A stretch of DNA of 64,000 nucleotides from Gyrodactylus bullatarudis (lineage: Eukaryota; Platyhelminthes; Monogenea; Gyrodactylidea; Gyrodactylidae), in contig SSNU01004331.1 of the NCBI GenBank assembly GCA_012064415.1, positions 454,135-518,134 on the forward strand, given 5' to 3'. The notes under the pieces are model-generated. The model was not told where the DNA came from. It did not search any database and saw only the letters and a list, made by a program, of their open reading frames with translations. The position numbers were made by a program, and so were the translations under genes. Positions 38,595 to 48,537 of this stretch are shown piece after piece; positions within the stretch are counted from its first letter, which is position 1; every line of letters starts with the position of its first letter.

Positions 38595-40640
38595 TTAGAC
38601 CAAAGCATCACTTTTTATTTTCTTCACCAAGATTGAAATATTCATGGTGACTTTAGTCCTTGGCGTATCACTAGTGTGTACCACGAATAACTCTATTGTT
38701 GATTTCGCCTTGGCCTGAGTATTTTGAAGGATTTCCTCTCTGGTTGTCGAAAAACGTTTGTTTTTCTTTGCTATGAATAAATACAAATGATCTTCTACTT
38801 TTGAGAATAACCATAAATCTTTAAAAACATACACTTCCATAAGCAATAAGAGAAAATGAAATTTCCCTCACACCTGTGCAGGAATGTTCCAGAGTAACTA
38901 TCAAAGTTCATTCGCATATTCAATAGCTCCGTTTGCCAGCCATAACTTGTACTTCGAGTAAGGTCCTCAACGTCTGAATTGGGAATCATTAGATCATTCT
39001 TTTGGCTAAAAGGAAGGATGTAAGAACTTGAGTAAAAATATTGTTTATTGGTCAACTTACCCATTCCTATAAATAAAACTCACAAGACCCATGAATTCAT
39101 CCTTGAGGTACGATTTGACATCTTCCTTGTAGGCTGTTTTTATCGCCAGGAAACAGCCATAATCTCGGAGTTTATCGTTTATCTCGGCTGTTGTGTCGCA
39201 CATTCGTTCAATTATAGTAGAATCGTAGACATTCTGAGAGGCCAAATGAATTTGATAGTTTATTCTGGCTAGGGTCCTGCCAAAGTCGTCAAAGAAATCA
39301 TAGCAGATATTGTTCATGTTTGAGGTGCGGATGAACTGGCCAATTTGGTCCAATTTCTCATCAGAAGGCAAGTCATCCTTGAAAGCAGAAAATATTTCTC
39401 CCCTGGTTTTCACCCGCTTAATGAAAGTTTGAATGAAGGAAATCATGGAAAGATGACACGGGTCTGTTCTGTATATGAAGCCTGCCGCAACCTGGTACAC
39501 CAAGAATGGATCATATCCAATTAGATTATTTGTCCAGATAAACTCCTGATTGAGGACATTCTCAGTTAGAAGCTTGGACTGATTCGGCAGGATTATACTT
39601 AGATTCTCATCGTTTATATACTCGACAAGGACCATGAGTAGGTTGTCATCGCCGAGAGATAGATCATCAAACAGTTTGACGTAAGTAACACGACATAATT
39701 TCGTCAAGTTCAGGACACATGTCATGAATATTTGATTATTGTTGGAGCCGCTAGTTGCAGAATAAAAGTTTATCCATGGCTTAAGGTTTTTACCTCCCGA
39801 GTTGTCCTTCTCGAAGAAAATGCCAATTGAAATGAGAAGGCTGACAAGTTTCGCATCGAAAATAAGAGAACTTTGAAAGTTGAGAACCTGAGTCAGGACA
39901 ATACGACTCTTTGTTGACACTACCAAGAGACCCTGAAAGATATTTTTTGACATGATAATGTTCACTAATGAAGTCTCCCTTAAAGATGGAAAGAGTTTAG
40001 TCTTCATTATGTTAATGTTAAGTAGGCTGGTAATCTTTTGAAGGATTGTTGAGTCAATTTTAACTCTCTCAATGCTATCCATCACTAGGGACCAATCAGC
40101 CTGCTTGAAGTATTCGCTTAGTACTGATTTCAGTATATAGGTTAGATTCCCTTGAGCTATGTTGTCAACCTCTTTCAAGCTAACTTCCCAAAAGGGTCCC
40201 AGGAATATATCCAAAATTAAGTTGACCCTTCGGACATACAAATCAATGAGGTGAGTTATTTTGGAATTGCTCCCACTCTCTTGATCATAGCTGGCGATGA
40301 GAATTGAAGTGCCATCCAGCTTGTTGGCGACAATCAACTGGAGGTTCTCGTTACCCCTGCTAGGGGCAGTATTGCTGTCATCTTCATCCGAGTAATCTTC
40401 AATACATTCTTCTGGGCAGTTGTTGAAAAAGATACTATGACATACAGGGACATTGTCCAGATCACTAAAGAAGGATATCTGCGTAGATAGTGGCGACAAC
40501 TTTTGAGATAATTTATCCTTTAGATTACCTCCGTTGGAATCGCTAATAATCTGTTCAATTTTTGTTTCTGCCGCTCCTGTTATCGGTACAACTAATAGAA
40601 CCTCATTGAATTCACCAAAGATTACCAGCAAGTCAAACAT
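38595..40640 (-). CDS. HPS1: HPS1 (BLOC-3 subunit)
   Basis: A large first exon (39061-40640, 526 codons) is followed by a 55-nt intron and a terminal exon starting at 39005. The N-terminus (MFDLLVIFGEFNEVLLV) aligns with the first longin strand of human HPS1 (MKCVLVATEGAEVLFYW). Near the exon junction SYLKDEFMGLVSFIYR matches SYLEDFPGLVHFIYV, then CEGNFIFSYCLW matches QEGDFYCSYFLW, and STIELFVVHTSDTPRTKV aligns with CYELLALHLSVIPTDLL. HPS1 with HPS4 forms BLOC-3, the Rab32/Rab38 exchange factor for lysosome-related organelles. Oddity: after SYCLW the frame must change to reach the conserved C-terminus (ends IKSDALV). Either a 41-nt intron (38766-38806, GTTATT...TTCATAG) is removed, or there is a one-base indel near 38842. 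The start is the only Met before the longin fold. Confidence 0.85.
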
Positions 40641-41150
40641 GTTTACTCACTCAGTTGGTTAAAATCTTGAAGAGTATTTAACTGATTAATAATCAAAGGT
40701 CATCGAGTATTTTGATAATTGATCATTTTAGTTCATTGCATAACAATTGGTGAATCGATTCCAATGACTACATCTCAACTATGGGCTCAATTTTTCTAAG
40801 AGATCATAAATACTACATTACTACTACACTGTATTATTATTATTGAAGAGCATTTTATTTTAATATACAGAAATTGATTTGTTCGTAATATAATAATAGT
40901 ATACATTACATGGTAACCATGGAAGTGGACAATATTTCCACCTTGCATTCATGCTTTCTCAAAACTAAATATACTACACTTATGTAGCTTTAGTTGGATT
41001 TTGTGTGTACACTCTTGACCAATCACGTGGAAGCTGTCGAAGTTAGCCAGTATAACCAATCCGATTGGACTGAAGAGAAAATTAACGATTCAAAAGAGAG
41101 TTGTAACTTTTTTAATTTTTGAAGAAAGAACACTTGATGAAACTTGAGGC
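40641..41150. promoter_or_regulatory. Shared HPS1/GT31 divergent promoter region with E-box and CCAAT boxes
   Basis: A 510-bp head-to-head interval. Near the GT31 side there is a CCAAT box at 41019-41023 directly abutting a CACGTG E-box at 41024-41029. A CCAAT/ATTGG pair (CCAATCCGATTGG) lies at 41056-41068. CACGTG is the core bound by MiT/TFE and USF factors; closeness to GT31 (about 120 bp) makes that gene the likelier direct target. Confidence 0.45.
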
Positions 41151-42209
41151 ATGTGGATCCATCAGACAATCAAGAGGATAGCCCATCTACTCCACAAAGT
41201 CCTCTGCAAGAACTTCCTTCTCAAGTTGACATGTTTAGGTCTCATAATAATTATAGTACACCTCTACAAGTTGATTAAGGAAATTTTGCTCACGGAAGAC
41301 TTTCAAAACTTTGATTATCCCATGTCGGGAGATATTTACCAAAAGATTGAACTACATGGCACTGGCATCATTCCAATGTTGAATCCTTCAGAGTTTCGAG
41401 TAAAATTCTCAGAGGTTCAAGGGAGAGAGGGTCTCCTCTTCTTGTATCTCATCAAGTCGAGGTATGAATCAGTGGAGATGAGGAACTTTATACGATCCTC
41501 ATGGGCCAATCAAAAGTGTGCTGGGAAAAGCAATGCTACCTGGGCCCATGTATTCTTGTTTGGGGAACTAGAGAGGAAGAATGTTGAATTACAGAGAAGT
41601 TTACGCAAGGAATCTCAGATACACAAGGACATTGTCATATTGGATTACATTGATAACTACTATAATAACACTTACAAAGTTTTCGGCGGCCTTGACTATG
41701 GAATAAAGGAATTTCCAGATGCCAAATATCTAGTTGTTATCGATGACGACTATTTTGTACATCCATTGAACCATGCTGAATATATCAAGGGCATACATTC
41801 GTCGAGGTATGAGATTTTTGTAGGGGGAAGTATCTGGTACAAGTCAATGCCGAAAAGAGTCCTTAGCAAATGGTCGATTAGCTACGAAATGTATCCGTTC
41901 AGCTTCTTCCCCGATTACCCAGCTGGTGGCCATGTCATATTTTCAATGCCAATGGCCAAGAAAGTCTCTATTGCATTTCGTTATACAATGTACATGGCCT
42001 TTGATGATGTCCTGATTGGAATTATCCTCTTTAAGCTGGGAATTGCACCAAAGCAAGTTCCCGGAATGTGCAAGGTTAATCGAGAATATACTACCCTGAA
42101 GTATGATAAACTCATCTCTATCCATGGCGACAAGGATTTGAAATACATCAAGGCTCAATGGCAAAAGTATAGGCTAAGTGAATTCTGTGGGCTTGATGAG
42201 AACTCTTGA
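41151..42209 (+). CDS. GT31 family glycosyltransferase (beta-1,3-galactosyltransferase-like)
   Basis: A single-exon 352-residue type II membrane protein. A basic N-terminus and a transmembrane segment (about residues 22-42, LLKLTCLGLIIIIVHLYKLI) are followed by a lumenal domain. Family landmarks in order are RNFIRSSWA (equivalent of the R..IR.TW motif), HVFLFGE, the VVIDDDYFVHP metal/nucleotide-sugar DxD motif near residue 197, YPAGGHVIFS, and a late acidic motif AFDDVLIGI. All are typical of beta-1,3-Gal/GlcNAc transferases of the Golgi. N-glycosylation sequons NAT and NNT are present. The exact sugar specificity cannot be read from sequence. It is intronless while its neighbours are spliced, so a retrocopy origin is possible. 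AATAAA lies at 42504-42509. Confidence 0.85.
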   Translation: MWIHQTIKRIAHLLHKVLCKNFLLKLTCLGLIIIIVHLYKLIKEILLTEDFQNFDYPMSGDIYQKIELHGTGIIPMLNPSEFRVKFSEVQGREGLLFLYLIKSRYESVEMRNFIRSSWANQKCAGKSNATWAHVFLFGELERKNVELQRSLRKESQIHKDIVILDYIDNYYNNTYKVFGGLDYGIKEFPDAKYLVVIDDDYFVHPLNHAEYIKGIHSSRYEIFVGGSIWYKSMPKRVLSKWSISYEMYPFSFFPDYPAGGHVIFSMPMAKKVSIAFRYTMYMAFDDVLIGIILFKLGIAPKQVPGMCKVNREYTTLKYDKLISIHGDKDLKYIKAQWQKYRLSEFCGLDENS

Positions 42210-44278
42210 AAAGGACATGATGCATGTCGATGTTTCTGTTTGAACAGAAAAAAGCAAGCTAAAATCTCTTTATCGTGTCAATCATAGAGCATAATAATTG
42301 CAAGTATAACAAGTTTATTCTATGAGAGAAAATCATGTTTGTATATCAAGATAAGTATATATATTTGTACACAAATGAAATAGATAAAGAAAAGAATTAT
42401 TTTTTTCTCTTCATTGTTCACAAAATGTAACTTGAATGGTTACGTTAAATTATTTTTTCAATTTTGTTTTACAATCTTATTTTTCACTGTAAACCAAAAA
42501 TTAAATAAATGCATATTACTGATCAACATGATCGATTAAAAGACTTGTTTTTAAGATGTTAACTCTTTAGTTTTAATCCTGTTCAGTCACAAGAAAAATC
42601 TTCATCTTCAGATATATAAAAAACTATTTTAATCAGAAATGTCGCATAAGCTATTCAAAAATATCAATTTTGTCATTGATGGTAGTAAAATTCATTGAGA
42701 AAATCTTGGCGCGTGTTTGAAAATTGTCATTTTCAATTGAGAGAGAACAGAACAAACTCGTGAGCATATGTAGTTTTATAGGAGAAAATGCCAAGTTATC
42801 GATTATTTTCAAAATGAGATTGACACTGGAAAGAGTTGTATGCAAAATTTTGTGAGTATATTTAAAAAGTATAACCATAGTTATTCTTATTATTATGAGG
42901 AGAGAATTATTAAGGGGGTTGAGCTCTTCACTTGTTAGGAGTGTTTATTTGAGAAGTACGATGTGTCTAGCACGAGATAAAGGATTTCCAGGTTGCAAGT
43001 CTATTTTCTATTGATAAGTACCGCTAATTATTATTCTCTTATTAAATTGAGGGTTTTCTAATTCTATTCTCGATTGAATGTAACACTGTTTATATAGGAA
43101 AACTCATTATTGAATCTTTTTTTTATCAACATTCACATCATAACGTCATGATTTCCAAGTACAATTAAACTTGTTGGCTAAAAAGGGATGGCTATTATTG
43201 TGAATTTGGTATTTAAAAGCTTATGTCGAGTGAAAGATTCAATGACAAGGGTCACGAACACATAAAGAATAAGATTTCATTGGATTACTGGCGATGGATC
43301 TCAAACGAAATGGTTTATTTTTTACAGTTAGAACACTTAATTATATAAAGTTAAGTATTGACCATTCTATCCAAGTGTAATACTTTTGTTTAAGATCATT
43401 TTATCTAGGCAATATCGTAGAAGTTAGGTACATAGGCAGCATGTAACCTGATTGTAGTTCTAACATCCTCAAGTAAATAAAGAAGGATATTAATTTAGGA
43501 AAGATTAAAATGAATTCGAAAACGGTAGTGTATGATGACATTAAGAATTACATTTTCTTGCATTTAAACAGGTTTTTTTGATTATAAAAATCTACATCCC
43601 TTGGCCTATTGATTTTTACTCGCTGAAATCATGGATAATATCACTCGTATAAAGTGATCTGTATGAGGGAAATTGTCAGTAAAATTACCAAAACCTTGTT
43701 ATTCCAAATTATACACATGCTATGAGATGTGAAAAGGGGCATGGTTCAATAAAAATACAGCTGAATAGTAAAAGATTTCACCAGATGATAAATTTAATTG
43801 GGTCTAGCTTATCTCAGATAATCATGTTACTACTATTTGATCTCAGTTTATTATAACTTATAATTTATAAGAAAAAAGTAAGTTTATCTGTATTCGAGTC
43901 TGGAATCTAAATTCTTGTAGTCTATTCAAGTAACTGATACAGATACAATGATGAGGAATTTGGCTTAAGCTCTATTCTAAGAGGCTTAGACAATGCCTAC
44001 AATAACTCTTGAGCATAAGGTAAAAAGTATGGATTTTTCTCCTCCTCCAACAAGAAGGAATTACACACTTTACACATGTATATTGTTGCAATACAAAAAA
44101 GCGTCTCCCTGCTACCTATTCTAAATTTAGTGTATAGTGTAGTTTAAGGTGGTGTTGTCATGGTGTTGAGTGAAATTTAAATTAGTTTTAATATTATATT
44201 ACTAATTATTCACATACAAAATAGAGAGAGTTGTGTGTGTGTGTGTGTTGTAGTACACGAAAAGCTGTGGCAGTATCC
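42210..44278. other. Intergenic region, no gene seen
   Basis: About 2 kb between the GT31 stop and the 3' end of the unknown minus-strand gene. AATAAA at 42504-42509 ends the GT31 transcript. The stretch 42683-42730 (GTAGTAAAATTCATTGAG then GCGCGTGTTTGAAAATT) resembles 57411-57460, so it belongs to a dispersed repeat. Nothing coding is supportable. Confidence 0.5.
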
Positions 44279-47030
44279 TCATAGTTCTGAGTGAAGTGGA
44301 AAGAAATCGTTCCTAGCATCATGGACAAATTGACTGTAGATTTTCTGATATTTGTACAGAGAGAGATTCTCCTCGGTCTTTCTCCTCTCTGAATTTACGA
44401 ACATTTCAACCTAAATGTAGAGAAAACCTTGAGATTAGAAACCAACTGATCAACCAGGAGAAAAATGATTATCATCATAATTTTTTTATTATTCTTCCCT
44501 TATTGGTATCTCAGATAAAGAACCTTGGACTCAACTACTTATAATAATAAACTTGACACCTCAGTTCATGGTGTGACCATCCTCAAGTCCCCAAGAATCA
44601 AATCGTACTTCCTACGAAAATTCGTTCATGCGCCAGGCATCAGAATGCTGTTATTCAAACAATGTATTCTGCCACATCTCGACTACTGAGCTTCGTTGTT
44701 ATGCCCAGCGGGGACAATTTAAAAAATTGTAACTCTTCAGTATCAGTTCCTCCGATCTTGTTTTAGAATATATTCGTACAGAGGGCTACTTAACAGATCA
44801 AATCTCCACCATATTTGGATTAGAAGGATTGCCTCCTCCTCCTCCTCCTCCTGACCGCTGCTATCATCTACGCTCCTCAAGAGGTTTTACAATACTATTG
44901 ACTACCCTGCACCCGCTCAGACACAGATTCCAATTAAATTTTAACATTTTTTAAAACCAAAAATTCTCACAGATTGTAAATATTATAGCAAATTTTGTAA
45001 CAGATTCACATAACTATTTCACTAATTTTTTCAAATAAAAATCTTATTTGTTATTACATGCATAATGATGACTTACAATAGACTTTAAGATGAGGTATAC
45101 TCTACGTCGTTGATATTTCTCAGAATACCTCAAGATGAGTTCCTCAAATAATTCCATATAGAGGGGAATCTCAGTGGGGTCCACTTCTTTCAGGTGACTT
45201 TGCAGCCAGACAAATTTGCCGTCGAGAGCGTTGATTTGATTGGAAATTTGCAGGGACTCACAAGAATCCCTAAAGGTTGTTCTATTGATGATGGGATCGT
45301 GAAGTTGCCAGAGGATCACTTGAAGCATGCACTTTTCCTGGGCTAGATGATACTTTTCTGACAATTCTAGGCCTCGTTTGGCAAAGTTTCTAGCATTAAT
45401 ACTCTCCTCACTGAGTATGGAAATTTTACACTAAAAGAAAGAGTGATAGTTGACCATCTCTTAGATTTATTGATAGGGGGACGTTACTTACAAGTATAAA
45501 GCATGTCTTGACAAGGTACTTGATTAACTCAATCTTGTCACCTTTGGGGGGTTTCTTCAAATTCTCCTCGCTATAATCAGTTCCCTTAAAGTTCCTCAGA
45601 TGAAACTCAACAGCTTTCTCTATGCTAGTGGCCAGAACAAAAGTTTCCCGGAGGTTATCATTTAGGTAGAGGTTAAATTCACATTCCTTCAATTGTCCAA
45701 GCCAGGGATCCAGTATTTTGATAGATTCGATTAGTTGGCGTATCCGAGAACTGTTGCCCCCAGAGGATAGATAGTAGTTTAATTCTAATTCCAGCTCAGT
45801 CAACTGAATACTCTCCTTATTCTCACACTTATGAGAGAAGACTCTCTCATCTAGGGTCTCTAAAATGTCAAATATCCGAGAAGATTTATAAAGAGAGGAA
45901 CTGCATCTGACCCATGATGTTAGGCAGTCTGCAAGAACGGCATCTGTTTCCAGCCGAGGATACTTTATATTGTCAAAGATTATTGTTTTTTGTATGGAAA
46001 GGCAAATTTCTTGATAGCCATAGTTATTAAATATTTCAGCCAAATCAGCCAGGATAAAGGTTAAATTTGGATATTTTCTCATTGCATTAGAAGTAAAAAA
46101 TTGAGTAAAAACCTTGACGGGATCCTCACCAGAGCCGATAAGATCTCGGATTGATCTACGAAATTGAATGTGTGAGGCAGTATTATTAATTGTTTCATAA
46201 AGATATTTAATTTTCTCATTTGGTGACAAAATAATATTCAAATCTTTAACCTTGTCAACGTATTCTTGGTTTCCTTGAGATACAACCTTGTCAAGTACAA
46301 GATTCTTGGCTATTCTCGCCTCAAAGGTTTGTCCAAAAACTTTGGCTGATAAAGCTGAGTTAATTAGGACATTATTCAGAGATTCTTCCATGTAAATGTA
46401 CGAATTTGGATTATTGAGACGTTTCTCAAATGCCTCCTTGTGCTTAAAGTAGTTTTTCATTCTCAACTCAACTAGATCTTCAATATCACTCTAAAAAAAT
46501 AAAAATGATTGAGCATAAATTACTGATATTTTGATTCTATTTTGAGGAAGATTCGTTCCACTCAGCCTTTTTATGTACAAATGATAATTTTCTGACGTAT
46601 TGTGAAGTTCTTCGAATGAAATCGACATAAAATCATCAATGGTTGATTTCAAAATTTTATCTAATCTTATAAACTAAGCATGAGCCTTACAGATTATACT
46701 GTTCTTGGCAATTTTGAATTTGGACTCTTCATCGGGATCACTAAGTTGATTTAATATTTCGACGTTGAAATAATCGTAAGGACTTGAAAATAAATTTGGA
46801 GTGTTATCGAATATTTTAGATAAAAACTTTTTTAGAAATGTCGATCTTTGAAACGATTGTATTACAAGGAAATCGAATTCATCGTCTGACTTTGATATGA
46901 GTAGAGATGATATGAACTTATTCAACTCGAAAAACTCTTTTCTTGTGAAGAAATCATCATCACTTTTACGAAATTCAATGATAAGAGTGTAAAAGAATAG
47001 TCTCTGATATCTAATTTCGTTAGTTTTCAT
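44279..47030 (-). CDS. Unrecognised helical protein (653 aa)
   Basis: Five minus-strand exons keep frame: 46691-47030, 46524-46660, 46490-45492, 45430-45077 and 44279-44410, giving 653 residues from MKTNEIRYQRLFFY to FFPLHSEL. Two introns are only 30 and 33 nt (46661-46690, 46491-46523); the last is 666 nt and contains a LINE remnant on the opposite strand. The protein is almost entirely alpha-helical, charged and leucine-rich, with no signal peptide or transmembrane segment and no catalytic motif I recognise. Spacing of aromatic and Leu residues in 45077-46490 suggests TPR-like or armadillo-like helical repeats, e.g. CFILCKISILSEESINARNF. It shares a 118-bp divergent promoter region with the E2F gene, which hints at cell-cycle-linked expression, but that is inference. 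A separase-arm or nucleoporin-like scaffold is conceivable but unsupported. Confidence 0.75.
44560..44880 (+). mobile_element. Degenerate LINE reverse-transcriptase C-terminal remnant
   Basis: Plus-strand translation, interrupted by stops and shifts, reads VTILKSPRIKSYFLRKF, then RMLLFKQCILPHLDY-ASLLCPAGTI, then LQYQFLRSCFRIYSYRG-LNRSNLHHIWIRR. The order (lyk..i.PhLdY.s..w, iQ..flR, rl..LnL..l..RR) is the conserved region after the reverse-transcriptase catalytic core in jockey/CR1-type non-LTR elements. It is nonfunctional, and lies antisense in the last intron of the unknown helical gene. A (CCT)n tract at 44836-44852 sits within it. Confidence 0.6.
46491..46523 (-). other. 33-nt GT-AG intron in the unknown helical gene
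   Basis: Minus strand starts GTAATT and ends in a T-rich tract TTTATTTTTTTAG. Phase 0 on both sides, joining LPQNRIKIS to SDIEDLVELR; the long downstream exon opens immediately after it. Confidence 0.75.
46661..46690 (-). other. 30-nt GT-AG intron in the unknown helical gene
   Basis: Minus strand starts GTAAGG and ends ATAAGATTAG, phase 1. It contains an in-frame TAG, so removal is needed to keep the reading frame (NSIIY-KILKSTIDDF). Confidence 0.7.
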
Positions 47031-47148
47031 TCGAGTAACAAAATTTTTAAATTAGTGAAACTTATTAACAATAAGTGAAACTAAAAATAATTTTCATTCT
47101 TGTTTAAAATATCTAACTTAGCCCGCAACAAAGCATTGATTTTAAAAG
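47031..47148. promoter_or_regulatory. 118-bp divergent promoter region, unknown gene/E2F
   Basis: Only 118 bp separate the two start codons in opposite orientation, so the transcripts must share a core promoter region. A TTAGCCCGC motif near 47116 is a poor match to an E2F site (TTTSSCGC), so autoregulation is only a possibility. Confidence 0.5.
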
Positions 47149-47958
47149 ATGTATTCTCCCCAAAATCTTATGTACACTTCTTTTCCGATTGACCAACAAT
47201 CACTAAGGGAAATTAATCGCCATGAGAAAAGTCTTGGCCTTTTAACAGAAAAATTTGTTCAACTATTAAAAGAGGCTCCCGATGGAATACTTGATCTTAA
47301 AATGGCAGCAGATTTCCTGGCTGTTAGACAAAAAAGGAGAATATACGATATCACTAATGTACTTGAAGGCATTGGCCTAATTGAAAAGCGTACTAAAAAC
47401 AGTATACAATGGAAAGGAGGTAGTGCCGCTACTAACGGTCCTGATATCCAAGCTCGTCTTGATGAACTCCAAGCTGAAGTGGAATATCTCGAAAATCTTG
47501 AAAAAAAAGTCGACGAACATCGCCAAAAGATTCTCCAGTCCCTTAAGAACGTTGAACAGGACTCAGAAAATAAACAATATGCTTACGTAACCACACATGA
47601 CTTAACTTCACTGTATCCAGATCGTACAATAGTTGTTGTTAAAGCTCCAAGTGGCTCAAAAATTGAAGCTCCAATGCCAGATAATCCTATTGAACAGCCA
47701 GTATCTTCTCTCTTCAACATGAAGAAGGCATACAAGCTTCAAGTTAAAAGTTTCACAACTCCAATTCAGTCCTTCCTCATAAATCAGGATGAATCTCAGG
47801 ATAAATTGAAGCAAGAAGGCACTAAAGAGAAGGGTATTGTATCGGATAATCCTCTGTTACCACTTAGTGCTCCACCTGCTCCAAAAGATTTTACTTTCAA
47901 TCTTGACGAGTCTGAAGGCATTGCACATCTATTCGATGTTCCAATTCAACTCAAATAG
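47149..47958 (+). CDS. E2F4: E2F transcription factor, E2F4/5 type (intronless)
   Basis: A single exon encodes 269 residues. Residues about 25-91 are the winged-helix E2F DNA-binding domain with the invariant RRIYDITNVLEGIGLIEK recognition helix. A leucine-zipper/coiled-coil DP-dimerisation region (about 104-135, LDELQAEVEYLENLEKK) follows, then the marked-box region (YVTTHDLTSLYPDRTIVVVKAP). The C-terminal DESEGIAHLFDVP matches the pocket-protein (RB/p107/p130) binding motif of E2F4/E2F5. The short length and lack of an N-terminal cyclin A-binding extension also fit the repressor-type E2F4/5 branch. With a DP partner it binds TTTSSCGC sites and represses cell-cycle genes. The absence of introns, when nearby genes are rich in them, makes a retrocopy possible. 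AATAAA is at 48082-48087. Confidence 0.93.
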   Translation: MYSPQNLMYTSFPIDQQSLREINRHEKSLGLLTEKFVQLLKEAPDGILDLKMAADFLAVRQKRRIYDITNVLEGIGLIEKRTKNSIQWKGGSAATNGPDIQARLDELQAEVEYLENLEKKVDEHRQKILQSLKNVEQDSENKQYAYVTTHDLTSLYPDRTIVVVKAPSGSKIEAPMPDNPIEQPVSSLFNMKKAYKLQVKSFTTPIQSFLINQDESQDKLKQEGTKEKGIVSDNPLLPLSAPPAPKDFTFNLDESEGIAHLFDVPIQLK

Positions 47959-48081
47959 CCTCTTTCTGTCTTTTTCCTCCATCTAACTAATATTTTATGA
48001 TGCTCCTCTCCACTTCCTTGTTCATATAAACAAAGTCTAATGCACAAGATCATGATTATTTTCGTGTAAAGTTTTATTTTC

Positions 48082-48087
48082 AATAAA
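48082..48087 (+). terminator. Polyadenylation signal of E2F gene
   Basis: AATAAA about 125 nt past the E2F stop. A minus-strand counterpart for the PLEKHG gene lies at 48305-48310. Confidence 0.65.
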
Positions 48088-48304
48088 TATATGCTGTACA
48101 ATAATGTATTAAAAATGTATTCACTCTTTGATTGCTCGTAGTACTAATTTTGAAATTCTACGCCAGCTATAGAGAATCTCCATTTGTAAATTAATAAAAA
48201 CAAATTGGGTGAAAATAAAAAAAAGTTAGTCAATCTACTTACAAGTATATTTGGAAGATGATAATAATAACATTTTGTGTAGATTCATTATTCCAAAAAA
48301 TATA

Positions 48305-48310
48305 TTTATT
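48305..48310 (-). terminator. Candidate polyadenylation signal of PLEKHG-like gene
   Basis: Minus-strand AATAAA about 230 nt after the stop codon, and about 220 bp from the convergent E2F signal. Confidence 0.5.
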
Positions 48311-48537
48311 TACCAATATCTGTGTAATACACAGAGTTTATCATAATTATATAATATATTTGATCTAATTCTCTCTCTTTTCTCATTGAAACCTGTCTCA
48401 TTTATATACAAAATCTTAATTCTCATTAGTTCCTATTAAATTTGGTAATACAGTTACACTTGGCTTTCATTATCCACTGATCAATCTAAATTGAGAATTT
48501 AGTTTTGATTGGCCCATCCTTTAGATTGCAATTTGAA

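Noticed and set aside
46674..46690. A 17-nt intron (GTAAGG to CTTAG) in the unknown gene
   Set aside because: It is also phase-compatible, but too short for any known spliceosomal intron in animals; the 30-nt version ending ATTAG fits the class seen elsewhere.
47381..47590. Second plus-strand frame inside E2F
   Set aside because: Overlapping shadow of the E2F DNA-binding and coiled-coil region; no independent evidence.
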